Assembly (NCBI GenBank): GCA_026936335.1
Contig: JAPMXV010000042.1
Location: forward strand, 620,001 to 684,000
Direction of reading: 5' to 3'
Length of the DNA: 64,000 nt
Origin: Mantamonas sphyraenae
Taxonomy: Eukaryota > CRuMs > Mantamonadidae
Below are positions 55,416 to 64,000 of this stretch, in pieces (position 1 is the stretch's first letter; every line of letters begins with the position of its first letter). Made by a program: the position numbers and the translations under genes. Below the pieces are notes generated by a model. The model saw only the letters and a program-made list of their open reading frames with translations. It was not told the DNA's origin and did no database searches.

Positions 55416-56702
55416 TCACGCACTCACATGCTCAAGCAACCAGTCGATGACGTTCTCACCGTTGGCCACTTCTTCCTCCAACAGCAGATTGAACACGCTG
55501 CCCACAGTCGCGCCGGAATCCGCTGCCACGGTGGCCAACTTCTCCAAGTTTTCGGTTTCGTAGTGCCTAAACGTGCAGAACGACATGTGCTTGCCGGCAA
55601 GCGAGCACGCAAGCCAAATCAGCACTGCCTTGAGGTCCGGCTGGCCACCAAACATTCCCGAGCCCCACCGGCCTGCAGACACGCTTTTGTGCGTATCTGT
55701 GCCCACAAAGCCAGCCAGCAGCTTCAGCACCTCGCGCTTCATGTTCTTGGGCTTGAATTGGAACGAGGCCGGAGAGCCTGCAAAGAATATGGCGTCCACG
55801 GCAACAATCACTCGCTTCAAACATCCATCCTCATCCTTTTCCGTCACCTCTTCTTCGTGCACGCCTGTGCACTTGAAGCTGTGTCCGTACCCTGTGCCAT
55901 CGGTGAACTTGCGAGCGCCAGAAATCACAATCGCCTCGTTGTCCTCCATCTTTTCGCACAGCAGCATGCCCACCAGCGCTTCGGGATGCTGAGTGAACTG
56001 TAGCTCCTCCTGCACGTTGCCAAACGTCAGCACGCCGCCGCCCAGGTAGGCGTTGGCAAAGTCCATCATCAGGTGGTCCGTGGCAAAGTCGTCGATCACC
56101 TTGTCGTCGTGCAGGCTCACAGTAGTCAAGGGCACATCGCTGGAGGCCAAGTCCTCGTCTGCGTCGTACACCTTGCGTTCGAAGCGCAGATAGCGCTCCT
56201 CCTCTTCCTGAACGACCGCAGCAAAGTACAGCAGCAGGGCTGCCACCTTGTGCTGCTGGCTGCCGAGATCCCCTCCCGAGAACAGGTGGTGAGCCGACCA
56301 CTCGGGCCATCCAAAGTCGTGGTGCGATGCGATACCCAGGAACATGGCCGCCAGCAGGCTGGCGACTTGTCGCGCAGAAAGCAACACGGAATTCCCTTGT
56401 CCGGCTGGCATCTGCTGGATGGGTTCAGCAAATAGCTCGGGCATGTGACGAACCAATTCGTAGATGGCCTGAACGCTGGCATCAAAGTCCACAACATCCA
56501 GTTCAAGCGCTGCCCGCAGGGCCGACGTCGAGTTGTGATCGCCAAAGAAACCCTGGTTGAACGCGCCCATGCGCATCAGAAGACGCTCAGTGTCCTTGGG
56601 AACCTTTTCCTCAGCCACTTGCTTGGCAATCTTTGCCCAGCGTGACTCGTCCAGGCAGGGCGGGCTCCATGTGCGCTGTTCTTTGCTGTTCGTCTGCGAC
56701 AT
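55416..56702 (-). CDS. Poly(ADP-ribose) glycohydrolase (PARG)
   Basis: Single exon, 428 aa. The macrodomain-like catalytic region contains the PARG signature GGGVLTFGNVQEELQF, with catalytic glutamates at 232-233. It is preceded by DFANAYLG and followed by PEALVGMLLCEKMEDNEAIVISGARKF. The helical N-terminal PARG domain covers about 25-175 (LSARQVASLLAAMFLGIA). C-terminal motifs are VVAVDAIFFAG, GRWGSGMFGGQPDLKAVLIWLACSLAG and FRHYE. It hydrolyses poly(ADP-ribose) chains made by PARPs after DNA damage. The short length corresponds to the catalytic core isoform. It is divergent from the inositol phosphatase gene, 253 nt apart. Confidence 0.95.
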   Translation of the reverse strand: MSQTNSKEQRTWSPPCLDESRWAKIAKQVAEEKVPKDTERLLMRMGAFNQGFFGDHNSTSALRAALELDVVDFDASVQAIYELVRHMPELFAEPIQQMPAGQGNSVLLSARQVASLLAAMFLGIASHHDFGWPEWSAHHLFSGGDLGSQQHKVAALLLYFAAVVQEEEERYLRFERKVYDADEDLASSDVPLTTVSLHDDKVIDDFATDHLMMDFANAYLGGGVLTFGNVQEELQFTQHPEALVGMLLCEKMEDNEAIVISGARKFTDGTGYGHSFKCTGVHEEEVTEKDEDGCLKRVIVAVDAIFFAGSPASFQFKPKNMKREVLKLLAGFVGTDTHKSVSAGRWGSGMFGGQPDLKAVLIWLACSLAGKHMSFCTFRHYETENLEKLATVAADSGATVGSVFNLLLEEEVANGENVIDWLLEHVSA

Positions 56703-56955
56703 CGATTTGGACTGCTCACCCGCGCGCAAGAGCACAAGAGCACACGTCTTGAACTCAAGACGTGAACGATGAGACGGAGAACGGGTCTCGCCTGCTTGCG
56801 TTGAGCCACAGGCACGTACAGTGTGGTGCCCTGCACGTGCCAGCACAAACACACCCGACCCAACAGCTCCAAGTCCGCTGCCTCCCCTGGCATCACCAAT
56901 TCCATCCGGCAGTCCCATCTTCACATCACCACACGTTGATTCTTTCTTGAAGGAC

Positions 56956-58923
56956 ATGTCTACCTTGGGTCTGAAACGCAACCCAAACAGACTGGTGTTC
57001 CGCTGGAACATTGTCAAGCGCAACTCTCTGGGACGACGCCAGCGACGACTGCTGGAAGTCAACACGCTGTTTGGGCGTCTGCAAACCTTCCAGGGCATTG
57101 ACGCCCCGCTGCTGCGCGACTTTCCGCTGGAGAGCATCCTGGAGGTGTCCAAATCGCAAACCGACGAAAAGCTGCTTAACGTCACCTTTGACAACCTCAG
57201 CCACCAGTACGCGCTTGAGTTTGAAAGCAGCCTGGACCGCGAGTTTGCGTACATTATCATCACATACTCGAAAAGCAGGGCCATTGCCAAGGTAGGAGCT
57301 GCGTAGGCGGCAGTGAAGTGCCACCAGCGCGCAGCACCAGATATGTGTGTTTGGACCACGCTCACACAAGCCTGCTGCACACCCGCCCTGACCCGGCGTC
57401 CCTTTACAGATGTGCCAACACATGACCAACGACGAAATCAAGGCTGTGATCAAACGGTTCGCCGACTCGGGCCTCCATGCCTACGTTGCGGACAAAGACG
57501 ACGTTCGCGTAAGTTGGCCGAGAGGGCCCACAAAGCAGAACCAGACGACCGGCACATCCTTGAGCCAGGCTGCTCTGCCACCCACGTCACGCGAGCACAT
57601 ACTCACATTCCCGCCCTGCTTCCCCTCTGCACACAGCAAGGCGTGGAGCAAGGAGGCGGCGCCATGATGAAGCTCAAGACGTCGCTGAAAGGCGGCTCGG
57701 ATTCGGCTCGCAGGATGTCCCAAGCTCGCGACGACCGCGTCGCAATCAAGACAGGCTGGCTCACAAAACTTGGAGGACGCACCTCGGGTCGCCAGAACTG
57801 GAAGTACGTGTCCACTGCCCGCTGCGTGTCTAGCCCTCGTGTTCCCGTGCTGCGCGGGCTCCCCGTTTGTTTGGCGTTTTGCTCATCGCAAAAAGCGAGT
57901 TGCACGATCCCTTTTGCACGCCTGCCCGTGCTCCCCCACGCCGTGTTTGACTCTTTCACCATACTCACACACGCACATTGCCATCTTCTACACAGGCGTC
58001 GCTACTTTGTGCTCCAGGGCACCCAACTGTTTTATTACAAATCCGAAAAGGTGGGCTTGCCAACTTTGTGCTTGTGACGAACATCCGAAAACGCCCCTGC
58101 TTTCGTTTGCTCACACCTGTCACCATCTGGTCACTCACTGTCCACGCCGCCCCATCCCACCCACCATCACTCTGCGCACTCACGTATGCACTCGGTACAG
58201 AATGCATCCAACAACAAGTACCAGGGCGTTGTGACGGTGCAGAACGCAACCGTGGGTACCGCCACAGACAAGCCAAACTGCTTCCAGGTGACCCAGGCCA
58301 ACGGCATTGTGTTCAAGGCTTACGCAGACTACCAGCCGCTGTGCTTGGACTGGATGGCTGTGCTGGACAAGGTCGCACGAGGCGAACCCATCGTTGCAAA
58401 CGAACCGCTGGAGAACAGCAGCAAGTCCTCCCTTGCAAGCAGACTGCGCGGGAAGAGCAGCCAAGGCTCGGCCAAAAAGTTGGAGAGCAAGCTTTCACGG
58501 GACGCCTCGGATGTGAGCACCGACGACGAAGACACCGCACAGCTCGCCAAACGGGCAGCCTCCAAGAAGCTCAAATCGGACCTGAACGAACGACTGGAAG
58601 CAGTCACGCTTTCACAGGACGAACTGGCGTCTATCGAAGAGTCTGTGGGCCAAACCGTGTTTGAGGACGAAGACGACGACCTCTCCGATCTAAGCGACGA
58701 CGAGCGCTCGTATCTCGAGGAACAGCGCACTCTTCGTGTCGCCGAACGCCTGGAGGAACTCAAAAAGGAGGCTTTGGAAAAGAAGCGATCGGCTGTGGAA
58801 AAGGAGTTTCGGGAACAGCACGCAGACGACGCTGGATACAGTAGTGACGAACTCGACTCGGCCGAGAGCAGCACAGGAGGCAGCAGCAGGCGCATGGGAA
58901 CAGGAGCTGGCAGCAGCAGCAAC

Positions 58924-58955
<32 letters not shown>

Positions 58956-60432
58956 TAGCAGCCTGACAAACAGCGACAGCGAAGGCGGATTGACAGGGGA
59001 ACGGGACGAAGACTACGACGGCGATCGGGAGGAGGAAGACGACCAGTTCCGCTCAGACTCGGTTGTGTACAGGCAAAAGCTCAAGTGCATTTTGGACGTG
59101 GACTCGTTCGAGTCGGCTGAGGAGCTGGAGGTGTTTGTGGGCACATTTAATCTGGGCAACGCGCCCCCACCCGAAGACGGACTGGAGGAGTGGATGCCTC
59201 GCAACGCATACCAGCTGTACGCCATTGGTTCGCAAGAGTGCAACTACAAACCGCGGGAAGGATTCAGCTCATGCGAACAGGACTGGTTCAGCACGCTGCA
59301 GAATCACCTCGGGTTCAATTATGTGCAGGTGGCCACCATCAGCCTGTGGGAAATCCGCCTGGGTGTATTTATCCACCGATCTCTTGTGGATCGTGTGTCA
59401 CAGGTCGAGACCCACAAGGTGGCCACAGGCATTGGGGACGTGTTGGGCAACAAGGGCGGAGTCGGCGTCGGTTTCCGGTACTTTGACACCGGAATGTGCT
59501 TCATCAACAGCCATCTTGCAGCGCGCACCGAACGCATCGAGGACCGCAACCAGAACTACCGTGACATTGTGAGTAGCATGCGCATCGGGTGCGTGGCCGG
59601 CTTTGACATCCACCACCAGTTTGACTACGTGTTCTGGTTTGGCGACCTCAACTATCGCGTGCACAACATTGAGCGCGAAGAGGTGCTGCGGCTTATTGAC
59701 GAAGGCGAGTACGACCAGTTGCTGGAGAAGAATGAGCAGATGGCGGAAGAGATGGAGGCTGGCCGCTGCTTCCCCGGGTACCACGAGGGAGGAATCTCTT
59801 TCCGCCCCACCTATCGCTACGAGCGCGACAGCAATGCGTGGAGCAAGAAGAAGCTGCACAACCTCCCCTCGTGGTGCGACCGCATCTTGTGGCGCCACTT
59901 TTCAGACTGTACGTGCAAGAGCCTGTCGTACAATTACACACCCACAGTGCGCACGAGCGACCACAGGCCCGTCTCTGCCACGTTCAGCATCACTGCACAG
60001 AGGCCGTATTTGCCGCTGGTGGCCATGCCGCCCAAGCACAAGTATCTCCTTGTGTTTGCAAACATGAAGTGCGAACTAGTCAAGTCTGCACAGGCATTTG
60101 TGCGTTTCTTTGGCCACTTTTTCTCCTCCGAGGTCATGGTATGCACCCCGTTCCTGGAGGAGTCGAGCGAGAAGCCCAGCTGGGAAGAACCCGTGGAGAT
60201 TGAGCCGTTCTTCCATACGCCCACCTATCTGGAACGACAGCGTGTCCTGCTTTGCGTCAACGAGAGCGACCGGGATTTGGGCATAGGCTTCATCACTGTT
60301 GGCCAGAGTGTGCTCTCGCTGCATGGCCTGTGCGACGAGGAAGTGCACACCTTCTCTGCGCCGCTGGAATCCAACGGAGCCACAAGTGGCACCATTTCCG
60401 GCAGCGTCCAACTTTGCCGCATTGATGAATGA
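56956..60432 (+). CDS. PH-domain inositol polyphosphate 5-phosphatase (962 aa)
   Basis: Exons are 56956-57291, 57410-57508, 57637-57803, 57996-58050 and 58201-60432. The N-terminal segment (about 1-145) may be a diverged PH-like or actin-related module; a canonical PH domain follows (about 170-285: KTGWLTKLGGRTSGRQNWKRRYFVLQGTQLFYYKSEK...CFQVTQANGIVFKAYAD). A Ser/Glu-rich linker includes an AGC-encoded poly-Ser. The 5-phosphatase domain (about 525-830) has FVGTFNLGN, AIGSQEC, GNKGGVGVGFRY, FINSHLAA, VFWFGDLNYR, PSWCDRILW and TSDHRPVSATF: all catalytic boxes are present. A C-terminal C2-like beta domain follows. It likely dephosphorylates PI(3,4,5)P3 or PI(4,5)P2 at membranes. Its last five codons lie inside the duplicated RPL37 segment. 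Confidence 0.92.
58914..58965 (+). repeat. AGC repeat coding poly-Ser in the inositol 5-phosphatase linker
   Basis: Interrupted (AGC)n tract in the disordered linker between the PH and phosphatase domains. Confidence 0.85.
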
Positions 60433-60634
60433 AGCAAAAACCTGAAACTGTGTTCATTTTCCCAATTGCAATTCCTGTCGCTTAAGCGCGCTTGACGCTC
60501 GGGGCCTGAGTGCCCTCACGGAAGTTGTTCTTGGCGCGGCGGGCCATGTGCTTCAGGTAGCGCATGCGGCCAGTGCCGGTCGTGCGTCGTCGCTTGGCCT
60601 TGATGCCCCAGTTGACTGTGGTTGCGTTCATGTG

Positions 60635-60665
<31 letters not shown>

Positions 60666-61634
60666 TGTCAGCGATGATGTGCTGGGCGAAAACCTGAACC
60701 CAATCCCACCTCTGCACTCTCCCCCTCCATCCCTTTCCGCCCCACAACCACCCTTCCTCTCCCTCCTCTACACGCACGCCTCTCCCCTTCCTCTCTTTCC
60801 ATGTCCCCACACCCTTCTCGCGCCGCCGGCCAATCTTCTGCACCGGCCAAAACGGGGGGCCTCCCAAAATGCGACCCACTTCCGCCTCTTTCTCCGCCCC
60901 TCTCCACACCCACGCCCGCTCTCCCGTCCCCTTGCCCCCATCCCACTGCCCACTCTTCCTCCACACCTTCCCATTCCCCCCCGCGTCTCTCCATTTGCCC
61001 CCTTGCCCCTTTCCCGCCTCCATTCAAACTTACACTTGCGCATACGGCGGTCGGGGTAGCCGCAAGACGCACAGGTCTTCTTCTGGATGTGGAACGACAC
61101 ACGTGCGCAGCGGATGCACGACGTGTGTGTCTTGTTGTGGCGACGTCCCTGGCTAAAGGTACCCTTGGTCTGTGTGTCGTCCCCAGTACTGCGTTAGCCC
61201 TTCGTCCTCTCCCGCCCGCCACGAAAAAAATGCATGCGCCGCCACATCTTTGTCCCTCCACATCCACACACACCACACACGTCCTCCTCTTTGCCCCTGT
61301 GTCCTTCTCCCGTGACCATATCCCCTCGTGGTTCACACATGGCAACTCCTCCTTGCCTCCTGCCTCCTCCATCGGCGGCTGGAGATCCTGCCGGCAACCC
61401 GCCTTCAGTGGTGCGGGACAACCTTCACTTCTGGATGCTCCATGGACTCTACCGCCACGTGCCTCACACCCCATCTTCGACTCGACACCATATCACTCTT
61501 GCAGCACCAGCAGGTGCACACTCACCATCTGTGTTGAGTTTTTGGCTGGCTAGGCGGGCGGCTGCGCTGTTGTGGGCACGACAACATACCACACAGCGGC
61601 AGCATACTGACGACATGGTGCGAGTGGTGATTGG
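60415..61634. repeat. Right arm of the 1.22-kb inverted duplication (RPL37 copy 2, donor locus)
   Basis: Reverse-oriented counterpart of 51248-52466. Here both ends fall inside intact flanking genes: the left end in the final codons of the inositol 5-phosphatase and the right end in codon 7 of UFSP2. The unit is therefore exactly the intergenic region between those genes plus a few codons at each side. This identifies the arm as the ancestral arrangement. Confidence 0.93.
60482..61528 (-). CDS. RPL37: 60S ribosomal protein L37 (eL37), copy 2
   Basis: Exons are 61528-61526 (ATG only), 61169-61034 and 60615-60482, giving 90 aa, identical in coding sequence to copy 1. Stop codon is TAA 60484-60482, 50 nt from the convergent inositol phosphatase stop. 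It is divergent from UFSP2 with 86 nt between start codons. Visible differences from copy 1 all lie in introns or flanks, for example the length and interruption of the TG/CA run at 60634-60662. See copy 1 for domain notes. Confidence 0.96.
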
Positions 61635-63687
61635 ACACACGCGTCAAAGTGACTTGGAGCAGCTGCTATCCCAAGAGCAGCACGAGGCAGTGCTGCTGAG
61701 TGGGTTCCTCTCCACCAGCGACTCTGGCGATGCGGAATTGGTAGTCGTGGGTGCTCTGGCAGTCGACCGCGACTCTGAGTGGCGTCTGCAGGTGGGTAAC
61801 GATGGTTCCATGGTGCCGTGGCTGCCTGCTGGATTGCGCGTGGTGGCTGTTGGTGTCCGCCGTTCAGATGCAGGCCTGGAGGACGTGTGGCAGGCTACAG
61901 CCGGTACATGGAATCCTGAGAATGAGACCGTGATGCATATGGTGGGTGTTCAGTCGGGTGGATCTTCCTTGGCTGTTCTTGCGAATGCAGAAGCACAGTG
62001 GGACCGCGTGGAAGACGACGAGATTGCAGCAAGGCTGGCAGAGGCATACATGCAGGTGCGTGTCAGCACAACGGTGGCGCTTTGGCGCAATGACAACGCG
62101 TCGCAGAGCAAGCACTGGATGGAAGAGCAAGCTGAGGAGTGGACTTTGCGCGTGCAGGCGGAAACCTCGGTTCTGGCGTTGCCAGCTGCCTCGGACACCA
62201 CCGTGAACGGTGTGGCCGCCATTGTGGGTGACCAGTCGCAGAGCAAGAGCAGTTTGACGTGGGCTGATGTGTTTGCTGCCCACAACGAAGCCGTGTCGTC
62301 GGCTCACAGTGTTCAGGGCTGGGAGCAACCGCGAAGCGGCAAAGGAAAAGGCAAGGGCAAGGGCAAGGGCAAGTCGGACGGAGGCTCAGGTGGCAACGGA
62401 GGTGGACAAGCAGTGTTGGGATTGAGTGCAGGGCATGAGGCAGCGCCAGGGCAGCAGGCAGAGCCGGTTTCGTTGCTTTTGCTGGAGGCGCATGAGTCGC
62501 TGGACGCAAGCGGCGTGCTTGAGGTGGACAGCAGCCACAGAAAGGACAGCGGAACCACATTGACATCGTTCACCTTGGATGTGTGCGCTTACATGCCCTG
62601 GTCGGGAGACGTATGCATCGGCAGCAAGGCGCTGCGGGACGCGCTTGCTGCACAGTTGCAGTACATGCTGTCTCTGCATGTGGACGACGCCGAGCACACA
62701 GAGTGGAGTGCCTTGCACTTTCAGGCTCAGCTTCAGAGCCATTGGATCACAGTGGTGTATCCTGTTCCCGAGAAAGCACTCGCTGCTGCAGCCAGCGGCG
62801 ACTATGAAGCCCTCAGCGCACACGAAAGCAATCTGAAGCCCAAACGTGCGATCATCCATCGTCGGTTGGGGCTTTCAATGGACCGCCCCTGTGTTCAGAT
62901 CACCCAGTCGCTGCAGTTTGGGCAGCGGGTGGCTATGGCGGCCAAGGCGGCTCAGGCTTCGTCGTCGTCCTCTTCGAGCTCATCGTCATCGGGATCTGAG
63001 AGCAGCACGCGAGCTGCGCTGGCCAAGCTCACACCGTTGGTGAATGTGCACGAGGGATTGGGTGCATCGGGCCAGGTCGACGGCGGCAAGCTTTACCTTG
63101 TGCAAGGCGACTACGAATACTACCACTACGGCATGGGCTTCAACGACGATGGATGGGGCTGTGCGTACCGCTCGTTGCAAACCATCTGGTCTTGGTTGCG
63201 TCTGCAGCGTTACACAGCCATGCCTGTGCCTACGCACGACGAGATCCAACGCGTGTTGGACGACATGGGGGTGCAGCCTGACCCCAAGAAACCGCAGAAG
63301 AAGTATCTGGGCTCGAAGATCTGGATCGGTAGCTGGGAGATCATGTCCTTCCTGTCGGAGAAGCTGGGACTTGAGTGCGAAATCGTCAGCGTCAACTCTG
63401 GCGAGCAGATCGCAGACAAGGCGCGCAAGCTGGCACAGCACTTTGAGACAAACGGAACCCCGATCATGATTGGAGGCGGTGTACGAGCGTACACGTTGCT
63501 GGGCATCGACTGGAACGAAAACACGGGCGACGTGCGCTTCCTGATTCTCGATCCGCACTATACGGGCGCGGACAACGTAGCCAACATCCACAAGAAGGGC
63601 TGGTGCAACTGGAAGGACGTGGATCTGTTTGAAAAGGGTGCATTCTACAACCTCAATTTGCCTCGTCGTCCCGAGGGCGAGATTTGA
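61615..63687 (+). CDS. UFSP2: UFM1-specific protease 2 (UFSP2), long form
   Basis: Papain-like C78 cysteine protease that matures UFM1 and removes it from ribosomal and ER substrates. Single exon, 690 aa against about 470 in human. The C-terminal catalytic domain (about 470-690) reads YYHYGMGFNDDGWGCAYRSLQT with nucleophile Cys516, then YLGSKIWIGSWEIMSFLSEKLGLEC, GTPIMIGGGVRAYTLLGI and FLILDPHYTG with Asp646 and His648. The N-terminal half resembles the UFSP2 MPN-like region in position, with an extra Lys/Gly run (KGKGKGKGKGKS, about 245-255) and a Ser-rich linker. The start at 61615 (MVRVVIGHTR) was chosen because upstream sequence is the divergent RPL37 promoter. Confidence 0.93.
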   Translation: MVRVVIGHTRQSDLEQLLSQEQHEAVLLSGFLSTSDSGDAELVVVGALAVDRDSEWRLQVGNDGSMVPWLPAGLRVVAVGVRRSDAGLEDVWQATAGTWNPENETVMHMVGVQSGGSSLAVLANAEAQWDRVEDDEIAARLAEAYMQVRVSTTVALWRNDNASQSKHWMEEQAEEWTLRVQAETSVLALPAASDTTVNGVAAIVGDQSQSKSSLTWADVFAAHNEAVSSAHSVQGWEQPRSGKGKGKGKGKGKSDGGSGGNGGGQAVLGLSAGHEAAPGQQAEPVSLLLLEAHESLDASGVLEVDSSHRKDSGTTLTSFTLDVCAYMPWSGDVCIGSKALRDALAAQLQYMLSLHVDDAEHTEWSALHFQAQLQSHWITVVYPVPEKALAAAASGDYEALSAHESNLKPKRAIIHRRLGLSMDRPCVQITQSLQFGQRVAMAAKAAQASSSSSSSSSSSGSESSTRAALAKLTPLVNVHEGLGASGQVDGGKLYLVQGDYEYYHYGMGFNDDGWGCAYRSLQTIWSWLRLQRYTAMPVPTHDEIQRVLDDMGVQPDPKKPQKKYLGSKIWIGSWEIMSFLSEKLGLECEIVSVNSGEQIADKARKLAQHFETNGTPIMIGGGVRAYTLLGIDWNENTGDVRFLILDPHYTGADNVANIHKKGWCNWKDVDLFEKGAFYNLNLPRRPEGEI

Positions 63688-64000
63688 CCTGTGCAGCCTG
63701 CTTGAGCATTGCTCGCGGAGGATTGGCTGAAGGGAGCAATTGCTGAATAAATAGGAGGGCACGTCTCGATGTATGCTTGAGAAGCTCGTGTTTCTGGGCT
63801 TCGGCTGGGCTGTCGTCCCACTCTGCGCGCAACTCAGGCAGTGCGCAGAGCAAGAGGACAGCGGCAACAACAGATCGCTGCTCTGCGTCGGGGCAACATA
63901 GCAGCAGGGTGCCCTTTTGTTCCACAAGCACGTGATGGGCGAACGACACCAAGTCGTCGTGCTGGGCCACGAGGGGTCGCTTGTTCTTGCTAAACACCAT
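63653..64000 (-). CDS. Partial ORF at right window edge, unrecognised
   Basis: Open frame of 115 codons running off the window; the ATG at 64000 may be internal. The composition looks coding: RPLVAQHDDLVSFAHHVLVEQ, KGTLLLCCPDAEQRSVVAAVLLLCALPELR, then a helix ending HTSRRALLFIQQLLPS. It is probably the C-terminus of a larger helical protein. The stop lies 35 nt inside the UFSP2 CDS on the other strand, so if real the two genes overlap tail-to-tail. I do not recognise the family. Confidence 0.5.
   Translation of the reverse strand: MVFSKNKRPLVAQHDDLVSFAHHVLVEQKGTLLLCCPDAEQRSVVAAVLLLCALPELRAEWDDSPAEAQKHELLKHTSRRALLFIQQLLPSANPPRAMLKQAAQVKSRPRDDEAN
63746..63751 (+). terminator. Possible UFSP2 polyadenylation signal AATAAA
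   Basis: An AATAAA hexamer 59 nt after the UFSP2 stop codon, at a typical distance for a poly(A) signal. It lies within the opposite-strand partial ORF. Such hexamers are not obvious after most other genes here. Confidence 0.35.

Noticed and set aside
51248-61634. Inverted arms considered as terminal inverted repeats of a large transposon
   Set aside because: The arms contain a host ribosomal protein gene, and the interior holds ordinary host genes (PIP-box, BBOF1, PARG, phosphatase); no transposase or target-site duplication is visible.

Overview
This window is nuclear DNA of a compact, GC-rich, intron-containing eukaryotic genome, most likely from a free-living flagellated protist. Evidence: spliceosomal GT-AG introns; eukaryote-only genes (SF3B6, LSM1, IWS1, ESCO cohesin acetyltransferase, POLD1, CAP, NDR and BRSK kinases, UFSP2, PARG); and two flagellum or basal-body type proteins (CCDC81-like and BBOF1-like). 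I cannot fix the supergroup from the sequence alone. Thirty-two protein genes are supported, at about 2 kb per gene. Introns mostly measure 80-400 nt, and nearly all carry a CTNAC (mostly CTGACAC) branch-site-like motif. No tRNA, rRNA, transposon or CRISPR array was seen.

Layout. 1-10.3 kb: mitochondrial processing peptidase beta (-, cut by the left edge), an unrecognised basic coiled-coil protein (+), adenylyl-cyclase-associated protein CAP (-), SF3B6/p14 (-), a TMEM42-like membrane protein (-), a zinc-finger protein (+), TrmO-type tRNA methyltransferase (-) and LSM1 (-). 10.5-26.5 kb: a PH-PH-RA adaptor, a signal-peptide JmjC oxygenase, an SLC35B1-like transporter, a CCCH zinc-finger protein (-), a large RGS-RGS-GRAM-cNBD protein, a BRSK/SAD kinase, IWS1 and a basic/coiled-coil protein whose ATG overlaps the IWS1 stop. 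26.5-42.5 kb: CCDC81-like (-), a USP deubiquitinase, a nucleotidyltransferase/GHMP-kinase fusion (-) head-to-head with GDP-mannose 3,5-epimerase, an RBJ-like GTPase (-) and DNA polymerase delta. 42.5-64 kb: ESCO, alanyl-tRNA synthetase (-), a small four-helix membrane protein (-), NDR kinase, ribosomal protein L37 copy 1, a PIP-box protein (-), BBOF1-like, PARG (-), a PH/inositol 5-phosphatase, RPL37 copy 2 (-), UFSP2 and a partial ORF at the right edge (-).

Organisation. Eleven gene pairs are divergent with only 26-253 nt between start codons, so shared bidirectional promoters are probably the rule.

The clearest structural event is a 1.22-kb inverted duplication carrying RPL37 (51248-52466 and 60415-61634). 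The left copy still carries the last codons of the inositol phosphatase gene and the first codons of UFSP2, which flank only the right copy. The right locus is therefore the donor and the left copy the insertion.

Other points of interest are the RGS/GRAM/cNBD architecture, the sugar kinase/nucleotidyltransferase fusion beside GDP-mannose epimerase, poly-serine tracts directly after the start codon of three core genes, and four genes that need a -1 frame change close to their 3' ends. The frame changes are best explained by single missing G/C bases in the assembly, although their clustering near gene ends is odd.
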